Source: an uncultured Bacilli bacterium
GTDB taxonomy: Bacteria > Bacillota_I > Bacilli_A > RF39 > UBA660
Assembly (NCBI GenBank): GCA_910576985.1
Contig: CAJTLA010000064.1
Location: 1 to 6,003, forward strand
Length of the DNA: 6,003 bases
Direction: 5' to 3'
Below are positions 1 through 6,003 of this stretch, piece by piece (within the stretch, counting starts at the first letter, position 1; each line of letters opens with the position of its first letter). The notes under the pieces were generated by a model. It did not search any database. It was not told where the DNA came from and saw nothing but the letters and a program-made list of their open reading frames with translations. A program made the position numbers and the translations under genes.

Positions 1-76
1 GAATTGGAATAAATTCAAATACGATAAATTTGTGAATTTGTCCATAAAAATGTGTCTAAAAACTTGACATAAATCC
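1..76. other. Possible insertion-element end at the truncated 3' end of the Rhs gene
   Basis: Plus strand 51-69 reads TGTGTCTAAAAACTTGACA, with the outer bases CA next to TAAATCC (70-76). Terminal repeats that start TG and end CA, with TGTCT/TTGACA-like content, are common for IS3-type elements. The Rhs frame loses its family resemblance just here (after NNHI, about position 77) and ends in GFMSSF inside this sequence. On the plus strand one frame is open from base 2 to a TGA at 65-67 and another ends at 33-35, so a transposase 3' end is possible, but I do not recognise the peptides. The opposite end of any element and a target duplication are outside the window. Confidence 0.25.
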
Positions 77-3000
77 AATATGATTATTTTCTAATTGGTA
101 AGTTGTCTCTATTCCATTTACAACCTTTTTCGTCCGAATAGAATCTTTATTGTATTCATAAGTTATGATTGTATCATTTTCTTTAATTTGCTCTAGTTGT
201 CTCCCATTAATCCAAGATAATGTTTTATCTCCGATCGTTAATGGATTTCCAATTTCATCATATGTAATATCCATATTGTTAAAACCAGTTAATTGATCTT
301 CCCAATCACTATTACCATAAGTATAAATATCTTCTTTGATTAATTCTTCTGTTCCTAATTTGTATTCTTGCTTTTTTCGTAAATTTCCTGTTACATCATA
401 CGTATAAATCGTTGTAACATTTCTCTTATAATCATCATCTTTTACTAACTCATTATGATCATCATATTCATAATGGTTGGTTTTTATATTGTTACAGAAA
501 ATATCTGTAATGTTATCTAATACATCGTATTGATAAGTATATTCATTTTCTCCTAGTTTTAGTTTTTCTAGTAAAAATGAAGTTCGATATCCTTTCGATA
601 CATATTCATAATTGGTTGGATAGGTATCATTTAATGTTTTTTGTTGTAGCCTTCCTAGTTCATCATACATATAATCTAAATGATCTTGATCATCAAACGT
701 TATTTTTGTTACTGCATCATCTAAGTTATATTCATAATCAATTATGTTATTTTGGATTCTTTTTTGTTTCACGTTTCCTGATTTGTTATAAGTATAACCT
801 ATATGAAATAAATCATCATAATAGTCAATCAATCTCTTATTGGTATCATAATAGTATTCATATTGATGATCATTGGTTTTTACTTTTGATAAATTCCCTA
901 AATTGTCATAATAATAAAGATATGTATCGTTCATTTTTTGAACTTTTGAAATTCGATCAAAATCATCATAAAGATAAGAAATGGTTTGATTATTTCCATA
1001 AGTAGAAGATTCTAAATTTCCATTGTTTGCTTCATAATGGTTGGTAATGAGTACTTGATTTCCAATGTTAATCTGTTTTGTATTTAGAAATTCATCATAT
1101 AAAAAATTGTATTCTTTTGTTCCATGTATGATTTTAGATAATAAATCATAATGATTATATTGATATATAACTTCATGATCTTTCTTTGTTACTTTGATTA
1201 TTTGTTCTTTGTTGTTATATGTATAATTAGTAATTGTTTCTTTTGGATCTGTTACAGAATTGGTTAATCCTGTATTTGGATCAATATCATAGTTTGTAAT
1301 TCTACCTAAGGTATCTTTTGTTTGTTTTATGAATTTTCCATCTTCTGTATACTGTGCTACATTTTCAATAAACAGTCTAGAATCTTGTTCTTCTAAGTAA
1401 AACTCTCCTTCGTTATCTAAAATGAGTAAACCATCTTGATCAGTAATACAAAGTTTAGAAACTGGTTCTATAAAACTATAACTTCCATTTTGGTTCTTTT
1501 GTAATTCAAATAAGGTTGCTTTTGTTTTGCTTAAATATAATTTGTGATCAATTTCATAGATAGACATATTGGGATAAACAGCAGGTACGATTTTGTATAA
1601 GTCGTTTTGCTTTGTAAGTGTAAATGCGTAATGACTACAAGTACTTTCTGTTAATTTCAAATTGTTTTTGACAAAGTCTGGAGTCATATATTGTTTGGTT
1701 CCTTTTTTACGAATATAATAAATTCCTTCGATATTGTTTCGTTTATTTTTATTGGTAATCCGAGTAACCATTGGATTTCCAAATGAATCATATTCAATTT
1801 CATTTGAGATTCCAGTTCCACTAATTCCTTTTAATACTCGATCTTTGATTACATTGTCATATTCATAAACAAAGTTAGAACCTTTCACATCCATCATACC
1901 AATCAATTGATTGTTTTTATCGTAAATTAGTTCTTTAGGACCACTTTTTGGATCATTCATATGTGTCATATTTCCATTGTCATCATAAAAGTAAGTTGCA
2001 TCAGATGCGATCGGTTGATATAAGGCGAAATTGGTTAAATATAAATCATTGGCATGAGAATCAAATAACGTAATATTTAAACCATTATAATCATAGTCTG
2101 CCATAAACGTTTCTTCAAAGAAATGCCATTCTGTATTATTCGCACTATAATCTCCTCTTGAAAATACACACGATGGATCTGGATTAATATAATCAAATTG
2201 TAATAACACTTTTCCTTGAGATAAACCTGGTGTTGCTTTTTCAATTCCTGTATTTTTATACCAGAAATAAACGGTATAAATATCTCCTTTTTTTCCTGAT
2301 ATTGGAATATGTTTTTGTAAATACTGACTCCATCCTGGTTCTGTATGCCATTTTAAAGCTTTGTTTCCATTCGATAAAGTCACAACTTGTAACGGATTGA
2401 TACTTGTTGCTTCTTCTGGATAAGAAATGATTGCCTTAAAATCTCCTACTCCTTTACTAAAATCAGAATTATCAACATAGTTATATAAATTGGCTACTTC
2501 TCCTTCTTCTAATTGGACATTGTCTAAATAAGCATTATTTCCAATCATTTCGATTTTAAAATTACTTCCATTACTTGGGTATTCAAGTGTTACACTATGA
2601 CGTTCAAATAAGGTATTTGGTTCTATTATTTTAAATACATGTACTTCCTCATTACTAGAATTCAAATATGACAATCTAATTTCACAATTTTCACTTGTTT
2701 TGATATAGGCACTGAAAGTATAGTTTTTCCCTTTTGGAACAACAATCGATTTCGTAACCAGTCCTGTGATATGTAAACTATGCTTTCCTACAACAGATTC
2801 TGTTTCTACAATCGTTCCTCCTAAAAATGGATTCTCACTTTGTTCAAAACTAGAATTTTCCAAATAATTTTTAACCACTTTTATCGTTGGATTTTCACTC
2901 ATAATTTTATTCATCGTTCCAAATGATGTCGTATATGGATTTTTTTCTCCATATTGAAATGTTTTTCCATACGCATCATTTAATTCTTCATTTTGATTTA

Positions 3001-5155
3001 AACTGGTAACTCCTATTGTATTTCCTTGATTATTAAATGTATAAGTACTATACCCATTTCGATCTTTCAGTGTTGTTGTATTAAATCCATATGTAAATTC
3101 TAATGTATTTCCTAACTGATTTTGAATTCCATATTCAGAAATTTGTTTGATTCGATAAGGAATCATATCATAATATTCATATCCAATGCTCTTCCCATTA
3201 ATATCTATAACTTTAGATATCATTTTTTTAGAATGATATTGAATATTTGTTGTTCCATTTTTTGTATTGATATTGACTAGTTGATGGTTTAAATACGATA
3301 ATGTAACGGTTTCATTTGGACTTACCACGGTAATCACATGATCTCCATATTCTAACGTAATTTCTTCTTCGTTACCATCAATCACTTTGACAATTCGATT
3401 TTGACTATCATACTGTATTTGTATTTTATTTTCTTCTGTATCTGTGATTTCTACTAGATAATAACGATCTCCAATTTTGATAAATTTGCTTGTATTACCA
3501 TCATTATCTGTCATGATAAAATCTTGATTTACACGTTTTATCGTTAACGAAAGCCCATCTTCATCATAATATGTATTAGGATCTCTTTTTACTTTAGGGT
3601 TACTAGGATCTTCTGGGTAGTCGTTTCCTAGATCACTTCCTTTATAAAAGTAATGAAGTGTTCCATCGGCATCTTTATATTCTAGTGTTGAAAAAGTTTC
3701 TATTGGAACTTCTTTTAATGTTTGATGAAAGTTCAATTGGAACCCTAATCCATATCCATAATTATTGTTTAGGATTACATCATTCGTATTATAAATGAGA
3801 CTTAGTTGTGCGGGAAAACGGCCTGAAATTGTTTTTCCAATATCAAATGTTCCTACTAAATTTCCATTATACAAGTTACAATGAGTCATCCCATCTGTAA
3901 ATGTTTGTTGTTGATAATCCATATAAGATTCTAATCCATTTTGATTTTTATAATGAATTACCAATTCTGGTTTTGGATTATCTCCAATCACTCTATTATT
4001 TTTTGAAAATACTTGAGCCAAATCAAATTCACTATTATATACTTCTTTTTGAGCTTTTAATAAAATTCCGTAATTTGGTAATCCAGAATACCACTTTTTC
4101 ACCAAATCTGTAATATTAAATGTGTTATATTTTACTTGTTCCACATTTCCTTCTATATTGAGACTCATATAAATAGGATTATAATCTTCTATTCTAGTAT
4201 CATATTTATCATGCATTGTATTCCAATTGGCAGTTGTTTCATTCCAATCTTGGGTTACTCTATGAACAGTAACAGTATCACTTTTGGGATATAACGCAAG
4301 TATTGGATATCCTATTAATGATGCTTCCGCAGAAATAATTTGACTTCCTGTTCCAATCGTTGGTAAGTCAAATTTCAGTAACGCTCGGTTTACGATATCC
4401 TTACCATTTACTCTTTCTACTCCAATATTTAAGTGATCCATAGAATTTCGATCAATATTGGTATCTCCTGGAAAAATATAAGTATCATACACATTTTTTC
4501 CTTGTCCTGAACTTGTAATGGTTGGATCAATGGTAACTGGGAAAACTGCCGTTTTAAGCCAATCTTGATCTAACTTTAATATCAGTAAATGATCCTTTAA
4601 TTCATAATAAATATCATTATTTTTCCTTCCTAAAGAGTCCATCATATAAGGAGTTTCTAACTCAAATATTACTTCAGTACCAGATAACGCTTGAATCATT
4701 CCATCTTTGATGTTTAATTCCAAATTCGTTTTTATTTCAAAAACAATTTCATTTGGAATTTTTTCTTTTAAAATAATATCTTCTTTTATCTTCGTTGGAT
4801 ATAATGTATAACGAACATCAACACCATCTAAGATATTCTCATAAATGACCTCCTTTCCTTCATATTTTGGACTTACCTTTTGTTCATTTTTAAGCGACAT
4901 AGAAAGCGTATGTCCATCTCTTTCTATTCTACAGAGTTTTCCATAACTTTCCCTAAAAGAGGCTTTAAAAGCATTTGATACGTTCGCAATAAAATCTCCA
5001 TGCATTCTTAACGTATTGTCTATTTCTTCATATGTTCCATTTTTTAAATAATGGATGTCATCTGAATAGACATGTGCGATTACAGTTCCATCTTTTTGTA
5101 AGAAATGTTTCTCTCTTTTGTTTCTTAAATTTTTTAATTCATGAGAATTTTTCAT
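56..5155 (-). CDS. Large Rhs/YD-repeat protein with DNRLRE N-terminal region and inserted lectin-like modules; C-terminally short
   Basis: A 1699-residue protein, start ATG at 5155-5153 behind GGAGGTG (5169-5163), stop TAG at 58-56. Approximate domain order: residues 1-205, the conserved lead region seen before DNRLRE domains, ending VFPVTIDPTI; 211-402, DNRLRE-like beta domain (DTYI, then VNRALLKFDLP and WNETTANWNT); 415-750, YD/Rhs repeats (DADGTLHYF, YDSQNRIVKVID); 763-885 and 895-1045, two jelly-roll/CBM-like modules (NSSFE, YLDNVQLEEGE, then VDNSDFS); 1045-1130, YD repeats; about 1142-1256, a ricin-like beta-trefoil segment (GIYYIRKKGTKQYM); 1265-1690, dense YD repeats (YDDFDRISKV, YDNLGNLSKV, YDELGRLQQK). 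Known for the family: YD repeats form a hollow beta-shell that encapsulates a C-terminal toxin or acts as a surface adhesin. Seen here: no signal peptide, no membrane segment, no YDPxxGRYLSPDP-like core end and no toxin tail. It therefore looks truncated after NNHI. It has its own promoter-like leader and is separated from the upstream gene by a terminator. Family assignment is firm; function (toxin shell versus adhesin) is not. Confidence 0.93.
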   Translation of the reverse strand: MKNSHELKNLRNKREKHFLQKDGTVIAHVYSDDIHYLKNGTYEEIDNTLRMHGDFIANVSNAFKASFRESYGKLCRIERDGHTLSMSLKNEQKVSPKYEGKEVIYENILDGVDVRYTLYPTKIKEDIILKEKIPNEIVFEIKTNLELNIKDGMIQALSGTEVIFELETPYMMDSLGRKNNDIYYELKDHLLILKLDQDWLKTAVFPVTIDPTITSSGQGKNVYDTYIFPGDTNIDRNSMDHLNIGVERVNGKDIVNRALLKFDLPTIGTGSQIISAEASLIGYPILALYPKSDTVTVHRVTQDWNETTANWNTMHDKYDTRIEDYNPIYMSLNIEGNVEQVKYNTFNITDLVKKWYSGLPNYGILLKAQKEVYNSEFDLAQVFSKNNRVIGDNPKPELVIHYKNQNGLESYMDYQQQTFTDGMTHCNLYNGNLVGTFDIGKTISGRFPAQLSLIYNTNDVILNNNYGYGLGFQLNFHQTLKEVPIETFSTLEYKDADGTLHYFYKGSDLGNDYPEDPSNPKVKRDPNTYYDEDGLSLTIKRVNQDFIMTDNDGNTSKFIKIGDRYYLVEITDTEENKIQIQYDSQNRIVKVIDGNEEEITLEYGDHVITVVSPNETVTLSYLNHQLVNINTKNGTTNIQYHSKKMISKVIDINGKSIGYEYYDMIPYRIKQISEYGIQNQLGNTLEFTYGFNTTTLKDRNGYSTYTFNNQGNTIGVTSLNQNEELNDAYGKTFQYGEKNPYTTSFGTMNKIMSENPTIKVVKNYLENSSFEQSENPFLGGTIVETESVVGKHSLHITGLVTKSIVVPKGKNYTFSAYIKTSENCEIRLSYLNSSNEEVHVFKIIEPNTLFERHSVTLEYPSNGSNFKIEMIGNNAYLDNVQLEEGEVANLYNYVDNSDFSKGVGDFKAIISYPEEATSINPLQVVTLSNGNKALKWHTEPGWSQYLQKHIPISGKKGDIYTVYFWYKNTGIEKATPGLSQGKVLLQFDYINPDPSCVFSRGDYSANNTEWHFFEETFMADYDYNGLNITLFDSHANDLYLTNFALYQPIASDATYFYDDNGNMTHMNDPKSGPKELIYDKNNQLIGMMDVKGSNFVYEYDNVIKDRVLKGISGTGISNEIEYDSFGNPMVTRITNKNKRNNIEGIYYIRKKGTKQYMTPDFVKNNLKLTESTCSHYAFTLTKQNDLYKIVPAVYPNMSIYEIDHKLYLSKTKATLFELQKNQNGSYSFIEPVSKLCITDQDGLLILDNEGEFYLEEQDSRLFIENVAQYTEDGKFIKQTKDTLGRITNYDIDPNTGLTNSVTDPKETITNYTYNNKEQIIKVTKKDHEVIYQYNHYDLLSKIIHGTKEYNFLYDEFLNTKQINIGNQVLITNHYEANNGNLESSTYGNNQTISYLYDDFDRISKVQKMNDTYLYYYDNLGNLSKVKTNDHQYEYYYDTNKRLIDYYDDLFHIGYTYNKSGNVKQKRIQNNIIDYEYNLDDAVTKITFDDQDHLDYMYDELGRLQQKTLNDTYPTNYEYVSKGYRTSFLLEKLKLGENEYTYQYDVLDNITDIFCNNIKTNHYEYDDHNELVKDDDYKRNVTTIYTYDVTGNLRKKQEYKLGTEELIKEDIYTYGNSDWEDQLTGFNNMDITYDEIGNPLTIGDKTLSWINGRQLEQIKENDTIITYEYNKDSIRTKKVVNGIETTYQLENNHIGFMSSF

Positions 5156-5162
5156 AACTCTC

Positions 5163-5169
5163 CACCTCC
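5163..5169 (-). promoter_or_regulatory. Ribosome binding site of the Rhs gene
   Basis: GGAGGTG on the minus strand, 7 nt before the ATG at 5155-5153. It fixes this start: it is the first ATG of the open frame and the only one with such a site close by. Confidence 0.85.
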
Positions 5170-5254
5170 ACTGTATTGTATGTAGAGGGGTACTGGAAAA
5201 GTGCTGGAAAAATGGAATATTTTTTTTATTTTCTGAATACCCTTATATTTTAAG
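5169..5254 (-). repeat. 86-bp leader repeat, copy 2 (upstream of the Rhs gene)
   Basis: This is the second copy of the leader, in the same orientation and at nearly the same distance from the start codon (13 nt from repeat edge to ATG here, 14 nt in copy 1). Homology stops exactly where the ribosome binding site begins. The flanking sequences and the two proteins downstream are unrelated, so this is conservation or duplication of a control region, not of a gene. Confidence 0.95.
5175..5211 (-). promoter_or_regulatory. Candidate promoter of the Rhs gene: tandem 11-mers plus -10
   Basis: It has the same layout as the collar-gene promoter: TTTTCCAGCAC (5211-5201), TTTTCCAGTAC (5200-5190), 9 bp, then TACAAT (5180-5175), again without a -35 consensus. 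The only base change within the unit lies in the 9-bp spacer (T at 5183). Since a strong terminator stands upstream, this is the best candidate for the Rhs gene's own promoter. The Rhs start would lie about 13-15 nt from the predicted transcript 5' end. Confidence 0.55.
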
Positions 5255-5257
5255 GGT
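5239..5257. repeat. Short inverted repeat at the outer edge of leader copy 2
   Basis: ACCCTTA-TATTT-TAAGGGT: perfect 7-bp arms with a 5-nt loop, spanning the edge of the 86-bp repeat. There is no T-tract immediately after it on either strand, so it is a poor terminator; it could be an operator. In copy 1 the equivalent right arm is already mismatched at the last base of the window (A at 6003), so the symmetry is not shared by both copies. Confidence 0.35.
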
Positions 5258-5293
5258 TCAATAGAGGTAAATGATAAAAAAAGTGAGATTTTT

Positions 5294-5322
5294 TATATAG
5301 GCATAAAACTACTGATAGGCAA
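5294..5322 (-). promoter_or_regulatory. Weak sigma-70-like promoter candidate upstream of the Rhs gene
   Basis: Minus strand: TTGCCT (5322-5317), 17 bp, TATATA (5299-5294); 4 of 6 matches in each hexamer. The third 11-mer pair ends 10 bp upstream of the -35. A short direct repeat ATAGGCA (plus strand 5297-5303 and 5315-5321) overlaps it. A transcript from here would run through leader copy 2 and carry a 5' leader of about 130 nt into the Rhs gene. In such AT-rich DNA a match of this quality can be chance. Confidence 0.25.
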
Positions 5323-5332
5323 AACCCTAGAG

Positions 5333-5354
5333 TTACTGGAAAAGTACTGTAAAA
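5333..5354 (-). promoter_or_regulatory. Third, degenerate pair of the 11-bp direct repeat
   Basis: Minus strand: TTTTACAGTAC (5354-5344) followed end to end by TTTTCCAGTAA (5343-5333). Each differs from the consensus TTTTCCAGYAC at one position. The pair sits between the collar terminator and leader copy 2, outside the 86-bp repeat, and has no TACAAT at the equivalent distance. It may be an extra upstream binding site for the same regulator, serving the weak promoter at 5294-5322, or a decayed older leader. Confidence 0.5.
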
Positions 5355-5364
5355 AAAATTTAAG

Positions 5365-5389
5365 AAAAAAACATCTTTCGATGTCTTTT
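5365..5389 (-). terminator. Rho-independent terminator of the tail-collar gene
   Basis: On the minus strand, directly after the TAG stop, the sequence reads AAAAGACATC-GAAA-GATGTTTTTTT. The five-pair core ACATC/GATGT closes a GAAA (GNRA) tetraloop. It extends through a G-U pair and four A-U pairs and runs into a T-tract (about 5364-5370), with a second T-run at 5358-5351. There is no gap between stop codon and hairpin. It should separate the collar gene transcriptionally from the Rhs gene downstream. Confidence 0.85.
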
Positions 5390-5902
5390 CTAAGATACTC
5401 GTTGCCACATATAAACTGTCAAATATGGTGGCATATTGTTATGAGGTTTATTTTGACCATTTGTAAAATTAACACCAATGGTTGGAACACCATCACAGTT
5501 TTTAGTGCCTATAATAGCACCCCACTCTTGATTTCCTGGACCTCTAAATAAAGTATGATTATTAGCAGGTAATTCAGCCGCAATCAAAGTATGAGCAGCC
5601 TCTCCACCAGCTTGATTACTTGAATAAACATCACCAACACCTAATAGAAATCGATCTTTTAATTGCGTCCAAGTGCCACCAAATAAAACACTTGGATCAA
5701 CCAAACCCATATTCATATAAATGGATCCAACTGGATATACTTTATCAAGTATATTAACACTAGAACTCTCTGAAGTTGTAATACTTTTCACAATCAAATT
5801 TCCTTCACTATCCAAATGAAACTTCTCTTGATTGGAACGAATACAATCAACACTCAATTCATTCCCTGTAATATTAGTTCCATTTAACGTTTCTGTATTC
5901 AT
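5390..5902 (-). CDS. Phage tail-collar-domain protein (tail fibre/baseplate type)
   Basis: A 170-residue protein, start ATG at 5902-5900 with a near-perfect Shine-Dalgarno (TAAGGAGGTG, 5916-5907) 4 nt away; stop TAG at 5392-5390. Residues 1-50 are a short Ser/Thr/Asn-rich beta-type N-terminus (DSEGNLIVKSITT). Residues 52-92 carry the collar signature VYPVGSIYMN...LFGGTWTQLKDRFLLGVGD; residues 99-118 the GGEAAHTLIAAELPANNHT block; residues 153-166 the closing PHNNMPPYLTVYMW. Proteins with this fold form receptor-contacting parts of phage tail fibres and baseplates (T4 gp12 is the classic relative) and also occur as stand-alone bacterial proteins. It is short compared with full fibres: essentially one collar domain with a small N-terminal attachment. 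The family pattern PxHxH reads PANNH here, so the first His (residue 114) is Asn. No signal peptide is visible. It is followed immediately by an intrinsic terminator, so it is probably transcribed alone. Whether it belongs to a functional phage, a prophage remnant or a cellular injection system cannot be told from this window. Confidence 0.88.
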   Translation of the reverse strand: MNTETLNGTNITGNELSVDCIRSNQEKFHLDSEGNLIVKSITTSESSSVNILDKVYPVGSIYMNMGLVDPSVLFGGTWTQLKDRFLLGVGDVYSSNQAGGEAAHTLIAAELPANNHTLFRGPGNQEWGAIIGTKNCDGVPTIGVNFTNGQNKPHNNMPPYLTVYMWQRVS

Positions 5903-5916
5903 AATTCACCTCCTTA

Positions 5917-6002
5917 CACTGTATTGTATGAAGAGGGGTACTGGAAAAGTGCTGGAAAAATGGAATATTTTTTTTATTTTCTGAATACCCTTATATTTTA
6001 AG
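5917..6002 (-). repeat. 86-bp leader repeat, copy 1 (upstream of the tail-collar gene)
   Basis: This block is identical to 5169-5254 at 85 of 86 positions (only difference: A at 5931 versus T at 5183), at an offset of 748 bp. The downstream edge falls just before the Shine-Dalgarno of the following gene. The match breaks at 6003, the last base of the window, so the true outer boundary cannot be fixed here. It contains two 11-bp direct repeats and a -10-like TACAAT, described separately. Confidence 0.95.
5923..5959 (-). promoter_or_regulatory. Candidate promoter of the tail-collar gene: tandem 11-mers plus -10
   Basis: Minus strand: TTTTCCAGCAC (5959-5949) and TTTTCCAGTAC (5948-5938) lie end to end, followed by 9 bp and TACAAT (5928-5923), a good -10 match. 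At the 16-18 bp spacing there is no TTGACA-like hexamer (CACTTT or neighbours); the 11-mers occupy that place. Transcription would start close to the Shine-Dalgarno, giving a very short leader of about 15-20 nt. The arrangement suggests an activator or non-standard sigma factor contacting the 11-mers. This is inferred from layout and from its repetition before both genes. Confidence 0.55.
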
Positions 6003-6003
6003 A

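Noticed and set aside
420..990. Frequently repeated TCATCATA-type strings that look like a dispersed DNA repeat
   Set aside because: They are codon-level echoes of the YDD/YDE motifs of the YD repeats, with irregular spacing. There are no constant spacers, so it is not a CRISPR array or separate repeat family.
577..1005. Plus-strand open frame of 142 codons
   Set aside because: It lies antisense inside the Rhs YD-repeat region. Its His/Tyr/Leu-rich, low-complexity product is what the complement of repeated Tyr-Asp-Asp codons gives, and no ribosome binding site was evident.
3901..4113. Plus-strand open frame of 70 codons
   Set aside because: It is antisense to the DNRLRE region of the Rhs gene, has no recognisable domain and is explained by the biased AT-rich coding strand.
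5239..5257. Inverted repeat as a second terminator
   Set aside because: The stem is only 7 bp, AT-rich, and no T-tract follows it directly on either strand; the collar gene already has a strong terminator at 5365-5389.
5390..5902. Collar gene as a target of a diversity-generating retroelement
   Set aside because: There is no template repeat, reverse transcriptase or adenine-mutation signature in the window, and the collar fold is not the C-type lectin fold usual for such targets.

Overview
The window is AT-rich bacterial DNA. Both genes are on the minus strand, have strong Shine-Dalgarno sequences (GGAGGTG) and encode Trp as TGG where I checked, so the standard code is likely. Low GC, the Shine-Dalgarno strength and the protein families together suggest a low-GC Bacillota-type bacterium (or a Mycoplasmatota relative that does not recode TGA), or a prophage in one. 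No single gene fixes the species.

Layout, in the direction of transcription (high to low coordinates): a leader repeat with promoter-like elements (5917-6002); a small gene for a phage tail-collar-type protein (5390-5902); a clear intrinsic terminator directly after its stop (5365-5389); a gene-free regulatory stretch of about 230 bp (5156-5389) that holds a second, nearly identical copy of the leader; then a very large Rhs/YD-repeat protein gene of 1699 residues (56-5155). The last ~55 bp (1-55) carry no recognisable continuation of the Rhs protein. The Rhs stop lies inside a sequence that resembles the end of an insertion element.

The Rhs protein has a DNRLRE-type N-terminal region and a long YD-repeat shell. 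The shell is interrupted by two jelly-roll (CBM-like) segments and one ricin-like beta-trefoil segment. It stops before the conserved closing end of an Rhs core, and no C-terminal toxin or immunity gene is seen.

The most unusual structural signal is the leader. An 86-bp block (85/86 identical) sits directly in front of two genes that are otherwise unrelated. It contains two adjacent 11-bp direct repeats (TTTTCCAGYAC, one helical turn each) placed 9 bp upstream of a TACAAT -10-like element that has no recognisable -35. A third, degenerate pair of the same 11-mers lies between the genes. This looks like a common activator-dependent control unit that makes the tail-collar protein and the Rhs protein members of one regulon, or a repeated leader-plus-gene cassette arrangement. 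The regulator and any wider family of cassettes lie outside the window, so this is inference.
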